44,386 nucleotides of DNA from Gnetum montanum (lineage: Eukaryota > Streptophyta > Gnetopsida > Gnetales > Gnetaceae), in NCBI GenBank assembly GCA_015680685.1, contig MNCI01005810.1, forward strand, positions 749,710-794,095. The letters run 5' to 3'. Position numbers and translations under genes: made by a program. Numbering within the stretch: the first letter of the stretch is position 1; each line of letters opens with the position of its first letter. Positions 1 through 11,030 of this stretch are shown piece by piece. The notes beneath the pieces were generated by a model. That model was not told the origin of the DNA, did not search any database, and saw nothing but the letters and a program-made list of their open reading frames with translations.

Positions 1-2
1 AT

Positions 3-1490
3 AACATTATCTTAGACCTGCAGATTAAAGCAGTTAGGCAAAAGGTACGGAAAATCAAACGAGAGATCGCGCTAGCCGTGCGTGATGAAATCACCAAACT
101 ATATCAGGCTGGTTTCATCCGTGCGGTCGATTACTCGGATTGGGTGTCTAACATTGTAGTCGTCCCAAAGAAGACCGGAAGCATATGCATCTGCATAGAC
201 TTCCGGGATTTAAACAAGGCTATAATCAAAGATAACTTTCCACTTCTGAGTATTGATCAACTAGTCGATACAACAGCTGGGCATGCGCTCGTGTCCTTCA
301 TGGATGGCTTTTCGGGCTATAATCAGATCTGCATCAACCCAGAACATCAATTGACAACAATGTTCATGACACCCTGGGGTACTTTCTATTATACCATGAT
401 GCCTTTTGGTCTAAAGAACGCCGGAGCAACGTATCAACAGGCTATGACATACATCTTTAGCGATTACCTCTTAGGGAAACTGAATGATTATGTAGACGAT
501 ATAGCTGTGAAGTCTTTAAAGTTTGAGGATCATTCAGAAGACCTGGAAGTAGTCCTTAAAAGATGCTCCAAATATGAGCTCCAGCTTAACCCAAAGAAGT
601 ACGTATTCGGAGTCAAAACCGGATGCATGCTAGGGTTTGTGGTGTCAGAATCCGGTATACGAGTTGACCCTGATAAGGTCAAAGCCATTGTTGAGTTGAT
701 GCCTCCTACAGACCTCAAGCAATTACATGGGTTACAGGGACACTTACAGTTCATACGCTGATTCATCTCGAGATTAACTGACAAGCACTTGCTGAAAAAG
801 GGGGTTAATTTCGAATGGACCGACGATTGCCAACGTGCGTTTGACAGCTTAAAATAAGAACTGCAACATTTTCCGACAGTTTTCCCACCACAAAGGGACT
901 TACCATTTTACATTTACCTCGCGACTTCGGATGTAGCGTTAACAGCATTACTTTGTCAAAGGAGGGATGATGGGTCAAAAGTGCCCATCTACTACTTGAG
1001 TCATGCTCTATGTGCGTACAAAACGAGGTATAACGACGTAGAGCATAACTACCTAGCATTGGTTTTTACGCTTAAAAAGTGTAGGCATTATCTTTTTTGT
1101 AGCAAGGTCAACATCATCTGTAAGAACAACATTCTTAGGGCCATTACGCACAACCTATAAGAGAGTAGTAAAATTGCTCGCTGGAAGGCTATCACGGAAA
1201 AATTTGATCTACATTACATTGGCCAATCTTCTACGAAAGGCCAAGCGATAGCTGACCAGTTAGTAACGTCACCAATTAACAATTAGGCGACTATAGAACC
1301 AGAATTCCCTGATGAACATGTACATAGTTTAAGCCCTGTCTTGACAGGCCCTGAAGCAACGTTGTATTTCGATGGAGCTTCAACTGCAAAAGGTGGCAGC
1401 ACCGCCACCGTTATTACGCTATCACCTGAGGATGTACATCTTCACGCTTATCGCTTGACCTTCCCTTGTACGAACAATGTGGAAGAGTAC
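3..1490 (+). pseudogene. Element 1 pol, 5' part: reverse transcriptase, RNase H and start of second RNase H
   Basis: Ty3/Gypsy polyprotein, open from the window edge in one frame. It shows the RT palm (FMDGFSGYNQI, MPFGLKNAGATYQ) with the catalytic YVDD at 489-500. A canonical RNase H follows at about 900-1090 (YLATSDVALTALLCQ, YYLSHAL, LALVFTLKK). A second, archaeal-like RNase H begins near 1341 (LYFDGAS, then FPCTNNVEEY). Having two RNase H domains is typical of the Tat/Ogre branch. The frame holds from 3 to 1490 but is broken by four stops (759 TGA, about 855 TAA, 1158 TAA, 1285 TAG), so it is a pseudogene, though much better preserved than pol of element C. The 5' LTR, gag and protease lie outside the window. 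Family call is firm; lineage is inferred from domain order. Confidence 0.93.
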
Positions 1491-2171
1491 NNNNNNNNNN
1501 NNNNNNNNNNNNNNNNNNNNNNNNNNNNNNNNNNNNNNNNNNNNNNNNNNNNNNNNNNNNNNNNNNNNNNNNNNNNNNNNNNNNNNNNNNNNNNNNNNNN
1601 NNNNNNNNNNNNNNNNNNNNNNNNNNNNNNNNNNNNNNNNNNNNNNNNNNNNNNNNNNNNNNNNNNNNNNNNNNNNNNNNNNNNNNNNNNNNNNNNNNNN
1701 NNNNNNNNNNNNNNNNNNNNNNNNNNNNNNNNNNNNNNNNNNNNNNNNNNNNNNNNNNNNNNNNNNNNNNNNNNNNNNNNNNNNNNNNNNNNNNNNNNNN
1801 NNNNNNNNNNNNNNNNNNNNNNNNNNNNNNNNNNNNNNNNNNNNNNNNNNNNNNNNNNNNNNNNNNNNNNNNNNNNNNNNNNNNNNNNNNNNNNNNNNNN
1901 NNNNNNNNNNNNNNNNNNNNNNNNNNNNNNNNNNNNNNNNNNNNNNNNNNNNNNNNNNNNNNNNNNNNNNNNNNNNNNNNNNNNNNNNNNNNNNNNNNNN
2001 NNNNNNNNNNNNNNNNNNNNNNNNNNNNNNNNNNNNNNNNNNNNNNNNNNNNNNNNNNNNNNNNNNNNNNNNNNNNNNNNNNNNNNNNNNNNNNNNNNNN
2101 NNNNNNNNNNNNNNNNNNNNNNNNNNNNNNNNNNNNNNNNNNNNNNNNNNNNNNNNNNNNNNNNNNNNNNN
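1491..2171. other. Assembly gap (681 N) inside pol of element 1
   Basis: A run of N spans the rest of the second RNase H and most of integrase. The matching interval in element C (37331-38290, between GAGTAC and GAAACCAAA) is about 960 bases, so the gap length may be an estimate, or element 1 carries a deletion here. Reading frames drawn through the gap have no meaning. Confidence 0.97.
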
Positions 2172-2746
2172 GAAACCAAATCCTTCTGTGATAACCTGGG
2201 CATCAGAAAATCTTTTTCCTCCCCCTATTACCCACAAGCGAATGGTCAAGCTGAAGCAACGAACAAAGTAATCATCAATCTGCTCAAGAAAATGCTCGAC
2301 GGCAACAAAAGACGATGGCACGAACAGATCCTCTATGTGCTATGGGTGTATTGTACTACATGTAGGACAGCTACAGGTAATACACCCTATAGCCTTGTTT
2401 ACAAGTCTGAAGCAGTGTTGCCCCTCGAGTTGCAAATTCCTTCTCTCAGAATGGTCCTCTCCATGGTTATAAATGAGGCTCAACACACCGAATACAGATG
2501 CTTGGTACCATTGAAAAGTATCAAGATAACCAGAGACAGAGGCATCGTCGCAACCTTCAGCAGCACCTGATCAAGGAAGGAGATCAAGTTCTCAAGGCCG
2601 TGCGTGAACCAGTAGGCAAATTCTCAGCAAACTGGGAAGGCCCTTTCTTGGTGGTTGACACGTACAGCAACGAAGCATTCAAGTTAGCAGACGTCAACGG
2701 CCATGAATTGACAAATCCTGTAAATCATGTGTATCTGAAGCGGTAA
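2172..2746 (+). pseudogene. Element 1 integrase, catalytic-core end and C-terminal domain
   Basis: After the gap the protein reads as the end of a Ty3/Gypsy integrase core (SFSSPYYPQANGQAEATNK, with the E of the DDE triad in QAEATN) and the usual following stretch (WHEQILYVLWVY, TPYSLVYKSEAVLPLE). Near 2490-2510 the frame shifts. The C-terminal chromo/GPY-like part continues in another frame from about 2498 (KEGDQVLKAVREP, KFSANWEGPFLVVD) and ends with a TAA after HVYLKR at 2746. The homologous part of element C (38600-38880) has extra residues at the shift, so a small deletion probably caused it. Confidence 0.88.
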
Positions 2747-2775
2747 TACATTTAGCAGCATCTATGGTGTCAATA

Positions 2776-3300
2776 GCAGGTATGGCAATGAACGTCCGCT
2801 ACGACGCTAAACTGGCAATACCTGTCCGCTACAACGTAAAACTGGCATTCCTTGCACGCATCCACCATGACGCTAAACTAACACTGATCGTCCGCTATGA
2901 CGCTAAACTGGCAAGCTGTAACCGTCCGCTACGATGTAAAATTGGCAATGTTGTACAGGTCCGCCAAGATGAAAAACTGGCATCTTTTGCACGCATCTGC
3001 CACGACACTAAACTGGCACCGGCTGTCCGCTATGACATAAAACTGGCAAAGGTAAGTAGCCGTCTACTGGGACATAAAACCAGCACAGAATTATCCTTGG
3101 GTCATGACACAAAACTGACATCCATAGCATGGTCTACTGAGACCATAAATCAGACACACCACCGTCTGCTACGACCTAAAACTAGCATTTCTCGGTCTGC
3201 CCGGACTTTAAACTGGGACCATGGTCTGCTGCGACTTAAAACCAACAACGACAATCTACCAGGACTTAAAACTAGGATTTACAGACTGCTGACATGCAAA
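2776..3300 (+). repeat. Degenerate short tandem repeat after pol (CGCTA...TAAACTGGCA)
   Basis: About 17 imperfect units of roughly 20-35 bases share the pattern GTCCGCTA(T/C)GA followed by (C/G)TAAA(A)CTGGCA, with spacers of varying length. Examples are at 2795-2817 and 2892-2912. The open frame across it (2764-3573) is a by-product of the repeat. Related arrays lie at 16740-16920, 28116-28345, 34965-35360 and 40515-40870, always beside the gag, antisense or pol modules. Tat/Ogre elements are known for repeat-rich untranslated regions. Confidence 0.85.
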
Positions 3301-4405
3301 TCAAGTGAGCGTGATCATCCTTGTATAGCTACGCGATGGATGGTGTGGGATACTGGGACAATCTCAGCATCACCACCCCATCGGCATCCTACTGATTCCT
3401 CGGACGAGCTGAGAGGCATGCTACTAACCCCTCGAAGATGCCATCGCTGCACCCACTGCAGCGGTGGTACGTCTGAGGGTTTAGTTTTGCCAGCCGGAGC
3501 CTCGACGAAATCCTCATCGACAGCAACCTCGGAGACCTCCGCCGATCATCACTATCAGACCCCGGCTTTGTAAATTCATCTAGCTGGTTCCTTGTACAAC
3601 CAGTTAGCTGCACTTGTTTGATGCCTTTTGGCAGTGATATGCTGGGCCGAGCGTCAAGATGAAAGGTTCCAGCCTCATGCTACAGCTCCTTCTTCACGGC
3701 CCGAGCACTCTATCTCACACCAAATGGTGCTCGTTTCAACAACCTCGTCTCTTCTTCGCACGAGCAATGGCATTTTCTGTTTTCTTCTGTGGTTGCAGTT
3801 TACTGGTTTTGAGGATGTTGTTCAAAGGTGCATTCATCTGAGCGGTGAAGAACAACAGCGTTTTGAGATGGCTGCTCAGGTTTGCCTAACCACTTAGAAC
3901 TGCATGCCTATACCTCTCATAATCCCACTCTTAGCTCTCATCCCTACCACCTGCTTCTCGTGCGCAAAAGCTACATACGCAAACATCCATCTTTCACACT
4001 CATGCTACAACCAAGCCCATAACACGGTTAAGCACTGTAGCAAATATATCGCAGAAGTGATGCGTCGTGCTCCTTCTACAAGCATTCCTGCTATAATCGA
4101 TAACAGAGAAATCTCAGGTTGATGCACTATGCTCGTCTGAAAGCATTCCTGTTGACATAAATGTGTGTACATTTCTATGCGTTCAGTAAGCATATTCCAT
4201 ACTCCTACCATCCTAACTCATTTTACATCTTCCCTGAACCTCTTTCCTACTGTGTCATTCTGTCGTCCATTCCCTCCAGCTTTGCTCTTCCATGTTGACA
4301 AGGCAATGCTTGAGTAGCCATGGATGGACGCTGTTCTTGCTTCTACCAATCCGATGTTTCGTATTCTTTGTCAATGTCTTTTGGGCCAGCCCTCTAACCA
4401 TCAAC
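3301..4405 (+). other. 3' untranslated region of element 1
   Basis: Non-coding stretch between the tandem repeat and the polypurine tract. Short open frames exist (for example 3628-3897) but none resembles a known domain and none is recognisable in the other element copies. I see no further structured feature. Confidence 0.6.
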
Positions 4406-4414
4406 AAAGAGGGG
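4406..4414 (+). promoter_or_regulatory. Polypurine tract of element 1
   Basis: AAAGAGGGG lies four bases upstream of the LTR start TGAAACACC. A purine run directly before a 3' LTR is the usual primer for plus-strand DNA synthesis. It identifies the LTR at 4419 as the 3' LTR of element 1 rather than a solo LTR. Confidence 0.75.
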
Positions 4415-4418
4415 CCAT

Positions 4419-6000
4419 TGAAACACCATGAAAATTGCGAGTCGGCCTCAAGCAAAGATTCACAATTCAAGCGAGGGCACATGTCAGAATCTCAGAAGGG
4501 AGAGTAAGATAGAGCAAGACCAAAAGGTGCGTAGCATCAAGTCTTCGACTTCCTATGCAGATTCCTAATCTTTCTATGCTTTCTCTGTTTACACTATATC
4601 ACGCAACACAGCGTAATAGTGCTTAGCGTGATTCTGTCCAAACATAATCCAGCATCAGAAGACTATTTACATCAGCACGAGTAGAGGCTTGAGCAGTGTA
4701 ACATGCGACTTCTCACATATTTTTCTAAGGTTTTTTTTAAGGCCAGGTTTACGCTCTATTATGCATGGCAACGTAATAAGCTCCAAAACAGTCAAAGGCA
4801 AAGTCTAAGGAAGTGCAACAGATCAACCCTTTTCTCTTGGCATGCAAATTGCTCATCATACGCAACGAAGCATATCGCAGCGTATTGCATCGCCAAGCTA
4901 AGCATTATTTACGCTTCATTATGCGCAGCTACGTAAGCAAGCGTAAAACGACTTGAATCAGTTATCTTCCATGTTATGTTACGCTTTTGCATGCAACGCA
5001 ACGCGAATGAGCGTAATATAACCTAAGGCCAGTTGAAACATGCCCGACGTGCATCTGTTCTTCACATGCACAATACGCAAACGAGCATATTGTGCGTAGT
5101 CACAAAGTTTGACACAAAAAGGTCAGGTCAACAGTACCCGAAGTGTCTGGGGTACACATCATCAAGGTTGCGCCTTTTCTACGGGACGTCGTAGCGTATA
5201 AATACCCCAGTTGACAAAGATATGGGGGTTGGCAAATCAAAGGGGCAAGGACATTTTTCTGAGCACAGGAGCACTTATCACCTTGAGCAAAAATAGAGAG
5301 AGCAGCACTTTGGCAATTGTTGACAGCATCACCTTTTGACAGAGACAAGAGACACTTGGCTTGAGCATTGGCAGTAAGAGCAATTCCCCTCTGGTGAAGA
5401 CACAACTTTCTCCATTGGTGATTATCGACAGTTCCGAGCAGAGACTAGCTAAGGCAAAAGGAGCAGATCAAAGATCCAGACATCATCTGGTGTAGTTTGT
5501 GAGTCTCTATTGGTCAGAAACAGTTGATCGATTGATGTCAGAGCTTGACCTTCCTTGCATCCCAGCTTTGGCCCACGAGGTAGATCGGACTTCTATTTGG
5601 ACAGTTTTCTTGTTGTTTTGTGCATGTTGTACATCAAGTAATCGGGGTTTCCCCATTGTAACGTGATACATAAAATATACATTTTCAAGTCAAAGCATAG
5701 ATCTTGAAACCATGCATTTCTCTCGTGTTAGCTTCTGCTTATCGTGTTTGGCGTTATCGTCGTTACAATTCATCTACGTCGTTTTCCCCTCATTTTTTGA
5801 TTCCTCGAATCAAATCGATCCGCGCAATATTTCATCTCCATCGTTTTACTGATTAGTAAGTCCCTGTTTGATCGACAAGACCGTTCAGGGCACCGCGGAT
5901 TCATTTTTCCAGCATAGCCCTCACACGGATCCGTGGTTAAAACTGTGTACGCAGAATTTTGTTTGGTATTTTCCAGCTGCCGATGTTTTCCATCATTACA
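4419..6000 (+). repeat. 3' LTR of element 1 (LTR-1 family, about 1.58 kb)
   Basis: Starts TGAAACACC and ends CATCATTACA (TG...CA). Both ends align with the two solo LTRs at 38903-40478 and, reversed, 30053-31728. The last 150 bases, which include GACCGTTCAGGGCACCGCGG, are nearly the same in all three. A TATA box lies at 5197-5204. U3 contains several imperfect palindromes built from TTACGCT...AGCGTAA (about 4745-5030). The next base, 6001, is inside gag of element A, so the LTR end marks the insertion site. The flanking GGGCC at 6001-6005 would be one target duplication; its partner lies left of the window. Confidence 0.9.
5197..5204 (+). promoter_or_regulatory. TATA box of the element 1 3' LTR
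   Basis: TATAAATA followed by CCCC, matching the TATAAATA at 39779-39786 in the solo LTR of the same family. It should mark the U3 promoter, with R beginning roughly 30 bases downstream. Confidence 0.75.
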
Positions 6001-7809
6001 GGGCCTTACCCTTATCCTTCTTTGTGAAGGTATTTTATTAAGCGATGTAGGCTAGGTATTTGCTTGCCTCAGCCGCATCCTATATACTCTTAGTCTGAGC
6101 AAAGTCTTAACTAAGAGTGTGAGGGATGAGGTAGTATAGTTTAGACTTGATAAATTCATTCACTACACCCTTAAAGATGTCCAACAAATGGGCTTCCATG
6201 ATGGGCTCACGGATTTTGTTAAGGGTCATGCTCCAATGCTAGATGAACTTCTGGACTGGTTCCATAGGCTCTTGCTTCATGCTCATCAATTGGTCCAACA
6301 TGGTTTCTACCTTCAGGTTATACTTGAAGCGCATCACAAACTAAGTTAGAAGCTCTTCCAGAGTTGAAATGGATGAGCATCGTAGTGCACAATACCAATC
6401 TAAGGCTTTCCCTACTAGGGACATAGCAAAGACACGAATAATCATGTGTAGCCATTGTTGCAATAGCAAAGAATTAGACCTAAAGGTAACTAGATGTGCA
6501 TTGGAATCTCCCTCCCCATCATATTTCGTGAAGTATGGGAGAGACATCCCTAGGGGTAACGTCAAAGCAAGGATTGCAGGGCTGATGGGGAATCCTGGTA
6601 AAAGTCCATGACCTGTACCGTATCATACCCAATAGCTTTGAGGTGTTTTATTTCCTCAGTGAGGATCTGGATAAGCTGGAACGCTTGATCCAAGCCCTGC
6701 GATGTTGTGGATGGTTGGGGAACTGCCGAGGCAACTTCCACCTATGGAATGGCGAGGGTGGTGGTTTGACCCATCGACGGTACCATTGGGATAGCCCCCG
6801 TGAATGGTGTTGCTTGTGCTGTCCACCACCCAGTAGGTGGTGCTGTTGCAACAACAACCATGGTTTGGGCCACCAAATAGACCACTTGTGTCACCGACGG
6901 AACAGACCATAGCCTCGTATTAGGTTGTACCATTTGGGGGGTTTGGTAGGTCTAAGGGTAAACATAATGAGACATCTTCGATAGTTGTGGAATAAGCGAA
7001 GAGGTGAATGGGGTTCACCATGTAGACGAGCCTAGGCCCATCACAGTGGGTGGAATAGATGTGAATATAGGAATCGACATGGAAGTTGCGTAAGATTGCG
7101 AAGAAGGTATTGTATAAACATGCGATAGGGTAGCCATGATTGGTGTGTGATGTGCTACAGGAATGGGCTGCTGAACCATTTGCGGAGGCACAGTTGCTGC
7201 AAATGAAGTAGGGGAGTAAGGGCGTTGATATGCCGGGAAGGTGACATGGCTACCCATTGCGATTTTAGTTGTAGGCTACGGGAGCGTAGGCATGATGACA
7301 AAGGGAGTGGTGACAGACAACGGGTTGGCCTAGAAGGACTGGGTAGGAGGGATAGGAACAGGGTTGGTTTGACCTCCCTCATTGGATTGGGAATTGAGTT
7401 CCTCCTGTCAATCCTAGAAGATGTCATCCTAGTTGGACGTTGTGTCCTGTTGCTCCCTAAGCCTAGCCAGCTTGATTAGCTATTCTAGAAGCCTTTGGTT
7501 TGCTTGTGTCAAAGGTATGGAAACGTCAGGAGTGGGAACAAACTCCTTCCCATCACAGTAAGCGAACTCGAAGCTATGTTTATCTTCGAGTTCGTGTACA
7601 TCCAAAGGTAGGCTTACCTAAACCTTTGCACAGAGGAAGCTATAGCAATCATGTTGCTGGACCAAGCCCTCAAGTCCTCGATGTTGGATCCTGAGGGATT
7701 GACGTGTTTCTAGCATTAGGTTCAACAGTTGTTCAGCATTAGTGATGCCTTGAACTGCAATGGGAACCTCCATGTTGAAGGTATTAGCAGTAGTAGTTGC
7801 GGAAGCCAT
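6001..7809 (-). pseudogene. Gag of element A, truncated by insertion of element 1
   Basis: Reads right to left from ATG at 7809-7807. The N-terminus (MASATTTANTFNMEVPIAVQ) aligns with the start of gag in element C (23911, MIPVTTTVPTSSLEVPYSVQ). Then come a Pro/Ser/Thr-rich region, the segment seen at 7257-7015, and the retrotransposon gag domain at 6565-6341 (LPYFTKYDGEGDSNAHLVTF, FAMSLVGKALDWYCAL, SISTLEELL). It is broken into several frames with stops and stops being recognisable at 6001 (TKKDKGKA), exactly at the end of the element 1 LTR. Gag forms the particle that packages element RNA. The assignment rests on three other copies in this window. Confidence 0.85.
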
Positions 7810-7916
7810 TGTTATTAACCTAGATAGTTTTGCAAATGGAAAAAAGTAGAGAAATTGAATGGCTAAATAGTTTTGCGAATGAGAAAAGCGAAAAGTTGGC
7901 AAGCAATCAAAAAGAA

Positions 7917-8235
7917 GGCTTTATGTCTTGCCGGGCTCCAGAAGAACCATCAAGGTGACCGGTCTATACCACACGATGTGTAAAAAACCACAAAAGGGTA
8001 TCACATTTATGCTAGTATGTGATAGGGTACAAAACACATGCAAGACTACTATAAAAAAAAGGCAAGTCAACTAGCAACTGGAGCCTTTATGTCCTGTAGG
8101 GCTCCCAAGGAACCGTCGAGGCAACCAATCTACATCGCACGACACATAAACAACCATAGATGAGTGTCATGTTTACGCTAATGCATATCAGGGTGCAGAA
8201 GGCTTACAAGACTACCATGACACGCAGAAAAGGCA
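7917..8235 (-). repeat. Direct duplication in the leader of element A
   Basis: Two diverged copies of about 150 bases (7917-8064 and 8082-8235) share CTTTATGTC(T/C)TG, GGGCTCC, GAACC(A/G)TC, CACA(C)GA and end AAAAGGCA. They lie between the primer-binding site and gag. One unit is also recognisable, reversed, in the leader of element C near 23355-23405. Confidence 0.65.
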
Positions 8236-8245
8236 CCCAAAAAGG

Positions 8246-8263
8246 GCCCTCCTTCTAGTGCCA
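8246..8263 (-). promoter_or_regulatory. Primer-binding site of element A
   Basis: Read on the minus strand it is TGGCACTAGAAGGAGGGC, beginning with the TGG expected for pairing with the CCA end of a tRNA, seven bases inside the LTR end. Element C has the matching TGGTGCTAGAAGGAGGGC at 23221-23238. I cannot name the tRNA from the sequence. Confidence 0.75.
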
Positions 8264-8270
8264 AAAAAAC

Positions 8271-9853
8271 TGTAGCGACCAAAAATGTTGGTGGCTGGAA
8301 AAGAAAGACTAAGGGGTCGTTGATCATTGATAGTCTTGACCCTATTTATATGGGAGGGCCGTGCTAGATGGGATGGAAACAGGGTACCATGAATGGTCTG
8401 GTCGATTAGATAGGAACTTAGTCGATGTCTATATAACCTTTTGCAACGTGTGATTTGAAAAAAAAATTGATAGCATGAAGTAATTCTTGAATGTAAAAGA
8501 AAAAGACAGAAAATAATGTAAAATGAAAATGATATGCAAGAGACAAAGTAAAATGAAATTAGGAAAGTGCACTACTTTGAAGCTATGACCTCGCTCTATT
8601 AGGATGGATACAATCAGTTACATAGCGCTAGAAAGTGCAAAAATCCCGAGAGTAACTAAGACGTGTAGGGCAAGAGGGCTGTGTGCTCGAACGCGGACTC
8701 AGTCATCAACCACACAAAGTTATACCAAGGTGGTAGAGAAGAATAGAATGGGATGCCAACAGAGAATACTAACTATTTACAATGTTAAACAGAAAGCTTA
8801 CAATGCTTGAGGTTACAATGCTAACTTGCTTGCTTGTCAACCAACAAAATCGTTAGCCGACTAGATTGCCCAGAGAGTTAGAGAATGAGGAAGAGAGCCA
8901 ATATGCCCAAGAGTGCGAGAGCCGAAGAGTGAAAGAGAGTTTAAGTATTTCTCATTGGGGTATTTATAGGACCAATGGTATGTGAAAGATGAGGTTTGAA
9001 CACCACATGCCTTGGGCCTATGCTGACCTATCTATGCTGCACTTGCCTGCATTACCGTTGGGCGAGCCTACCACACTGTAATTAAAAACCTACCATGTCG
9101 TAATTACACTATCAGATCAATGGTGCAATTAGGTGAAGTGCATTAATATTTCATAACCACTTGCCATGTTTTGCTATGCCTTGTAGCATAGCATGTTTGG
9201 TGTGGCGTAGCATCTTGTTACGCTACGCAATGTAGCGTAGCGTAGCGTACCCGCCGGTTTGAAGCAAGAAACTTGCATTGTGTCCTGCTGCATGCGTTAG
9301 AAACCTTTGAAGTGTGTTGGCTTTTTATCACATATTTGCTATGCTATGTAGCGTATCATAGTGTAGCAACTAGCCTTAGTCACAAAAAACGTCACCAATC
9401 TGCAAACTTTGCCTTTTGCACTATGAAACTTGTGAACTTGCTGATCTCGACTTTGAATTTCCTTTTGTCACTTTCGTAGAATTGCTATGCCTTGTAGATT
9501 AGTGTATCATAGCAGCAAACATGACTTGATTTTGCCAAGTTTTCCGCTTTCTAACGGAAGTAGACATTGCCGAAGGACTTGAAGTCGAGCGAGGGGACTG
9601 GTCGTCCAGCTCTTACTACATTGTGCTATGCTGCATAGCATAGCGTAGCGTAACATTGCTTCCGCAAACATCTTCTGAAGTTTTCTATGCTACATGGTGT
9701 AGCATAGCATAGCAAGAATCCTTAACTTAGAAAACTTGCCAAACTAGACAGTCTGAACATCAGAGCATCCTTCTCCTGAAGAACTACCATAGTGATGTGC
9801 AAATTGTAAAGGCTTGGTGAAGCAAGCATGCCTTCAAATTTTGGGGTGTTTCA
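8271..9853 (-). repeat. 5' LTR of element A (about 1.58 kb)
   Basis: On the minus strand it starts TGAAACACC at 9853 and ends GTCGCTACA at 8271. Its ends match those of the other LTRs here, and the final 200 bases align with the end of the element C LTR (GACTAAGTTCCTATCT, CCAGACC(A/G)TTCA). It contains a minus-strand TATA box (8961-8968) and several GCTATGCTGCATAGCATAGC-type palindromes (9170-9360, 9620-9710). It is followed inward by the primer-binding site and gag A, so it is the 5' LTR of a minus-strand element. Confidence 0.88.
8961..8968 (-). promoter_or_regulatory. TATA box of the element A LTR
   Basis: TATAAATA on the minus strand, in the same relative place as the TATA boxes of the other LTRs in the window. 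Confidence 0.7.
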
Positions 9854-11030
9854 ACCTTGGGGCAATTTTTCCCATGGTTGTTAATGGTGTGGGCTAGTTG
9901 GTTCCCGCATCACTAGAACAAAATGCTTTATTGTTGTTGGCTAGGTCTTTAGGCACCTTGGCTATTGGTTTAGTGTTGTTGGGCTTGGCCTCATCAGCCA
10001 CAACTATAATAGTTGTTGTTGCCTTACCCTTTTCTTTGTCCTTTTTTATGTGTGAATTCTTATAGGCCACATAGGTCAAGCTCTTATTGGCCTCTGCCAC
10101 ATCCTAGATGCTCTTTGTTTGAGTAAAGGCTTGGCTCAGGGAGTGCAAGGCTAGATAGTATAGTTTTGACTTAATGAAGTCATTCACTACACCCTTAAAG
10201 ATAGCCAAAAGATGGGTCTCCGCTATTGGCTCATGAATTTCATTAAGGGAAACACTCCAACGTTGTATAAATTTTTTCACAGGTTCTAGAGGCCCCTACT
10301 TCATATCCATTAGTTGGTCCAGTGTGGCTTTAGGCTTCAAGTTATACTTGAAGCAAGTCACAAATTGGCTAAGTAACTCTTCCAGAGTACATATGGAAGC
10401 CCTAGGGAGCACACAGTACTAATCGAGCACCTTACTAGTTAAGGACATGGTGAAGACATGAATGATCACATGTGGCCATGCTTGTAGGAGTAGGCATTCA
10501 AAACAAAAATTTACAAGGCAGGCATTAGGGTCCACCTCACCATTATATCTGGCAAACTGAGAAAGCTAGACCCTGAGAGGTAAGGTCAGTGATGGGACCA
10601 TAGGGTTGATGGGGTCATCCTAGTAGAAGTCCATCACCTAGACCATTTTGGAGTTAGTAGCTTTAAGCTTCCTAACCTCCTCTGTTAGTGTTTGGATGAG
10701 TTGGAACACCTAGTCCAAACTCAAGGAAGATGCAACTGGTTGCACTAGTTATGCCATCCATTATGCCATTTGAGTGGCCCACTACCCTACTGTGGGTTTC
10801 ATGATCATGTGAGACACTTATTGCATGAACTACTACATGTATTACTGGGTGTGTGACCATTGTGTCATAGGCACAAAGGCTAGGATCCACCACACAGTTG
10901 TGGCTTGCACTATTGTTGGAGGTGCCAACAAGATGATTAGGATGAAGGACACCTAACTCATGTGTGGCTGAGACAAGGGCATTGTGTGCACATATGGTTG
11001 TGTTAGCATCACGGGTGCCAATAGGGAAGG
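9854..11030 (-). pseudogene. Gag fragment D, older element cut at both ends
   Basis: Minus-strand gag aligned throughout with gag B and gag C: a Pro/Thr-rich part (10960-10740), the coiled segment FQLIQTLTEEVRKLKATNSK, the gag domain (10600-10390, YNGEVDPNA, SICTLEELLSQF), HSLSQAFTQTKSI, and a Lys-rich stretch KKDKEKGKATTTIIVV at about 10010-10050. Many stops interrupt it. Its right edge is the first base of the element B 5' LTR and its left edge the first base of the element A LTR. It therefore appears to be an old gag that received two independent insertions. Its own LTRs and pol are not visible. Confidence 0.8.

Noticed and set aside
1341-2570. Single long frames drawn through the N gap on both strands
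   Set aside because: They exist only because N has no stops; the real coding sequence on either side is separate pol parts.
2764-3573. 269-residue plus-strand open frame after integrase
   Set aside because: Its sequence merely follows the short tandem repeat (Y-D-x-K-L-A pattern); no domain and not kept in other copies.
4419-6000. Third solo LTR
   Set aside because: A polypurine tract directly precedes it and the flanks do not form a clean target duplication, so it is the 3' LTR of element 1.
6643-6912. Plus-strand frame rich in Cys and Trp
   Set aside because: Shadow of the minus-strand gag A, whose Pro/Thr-rich codons read this way on the other strand.
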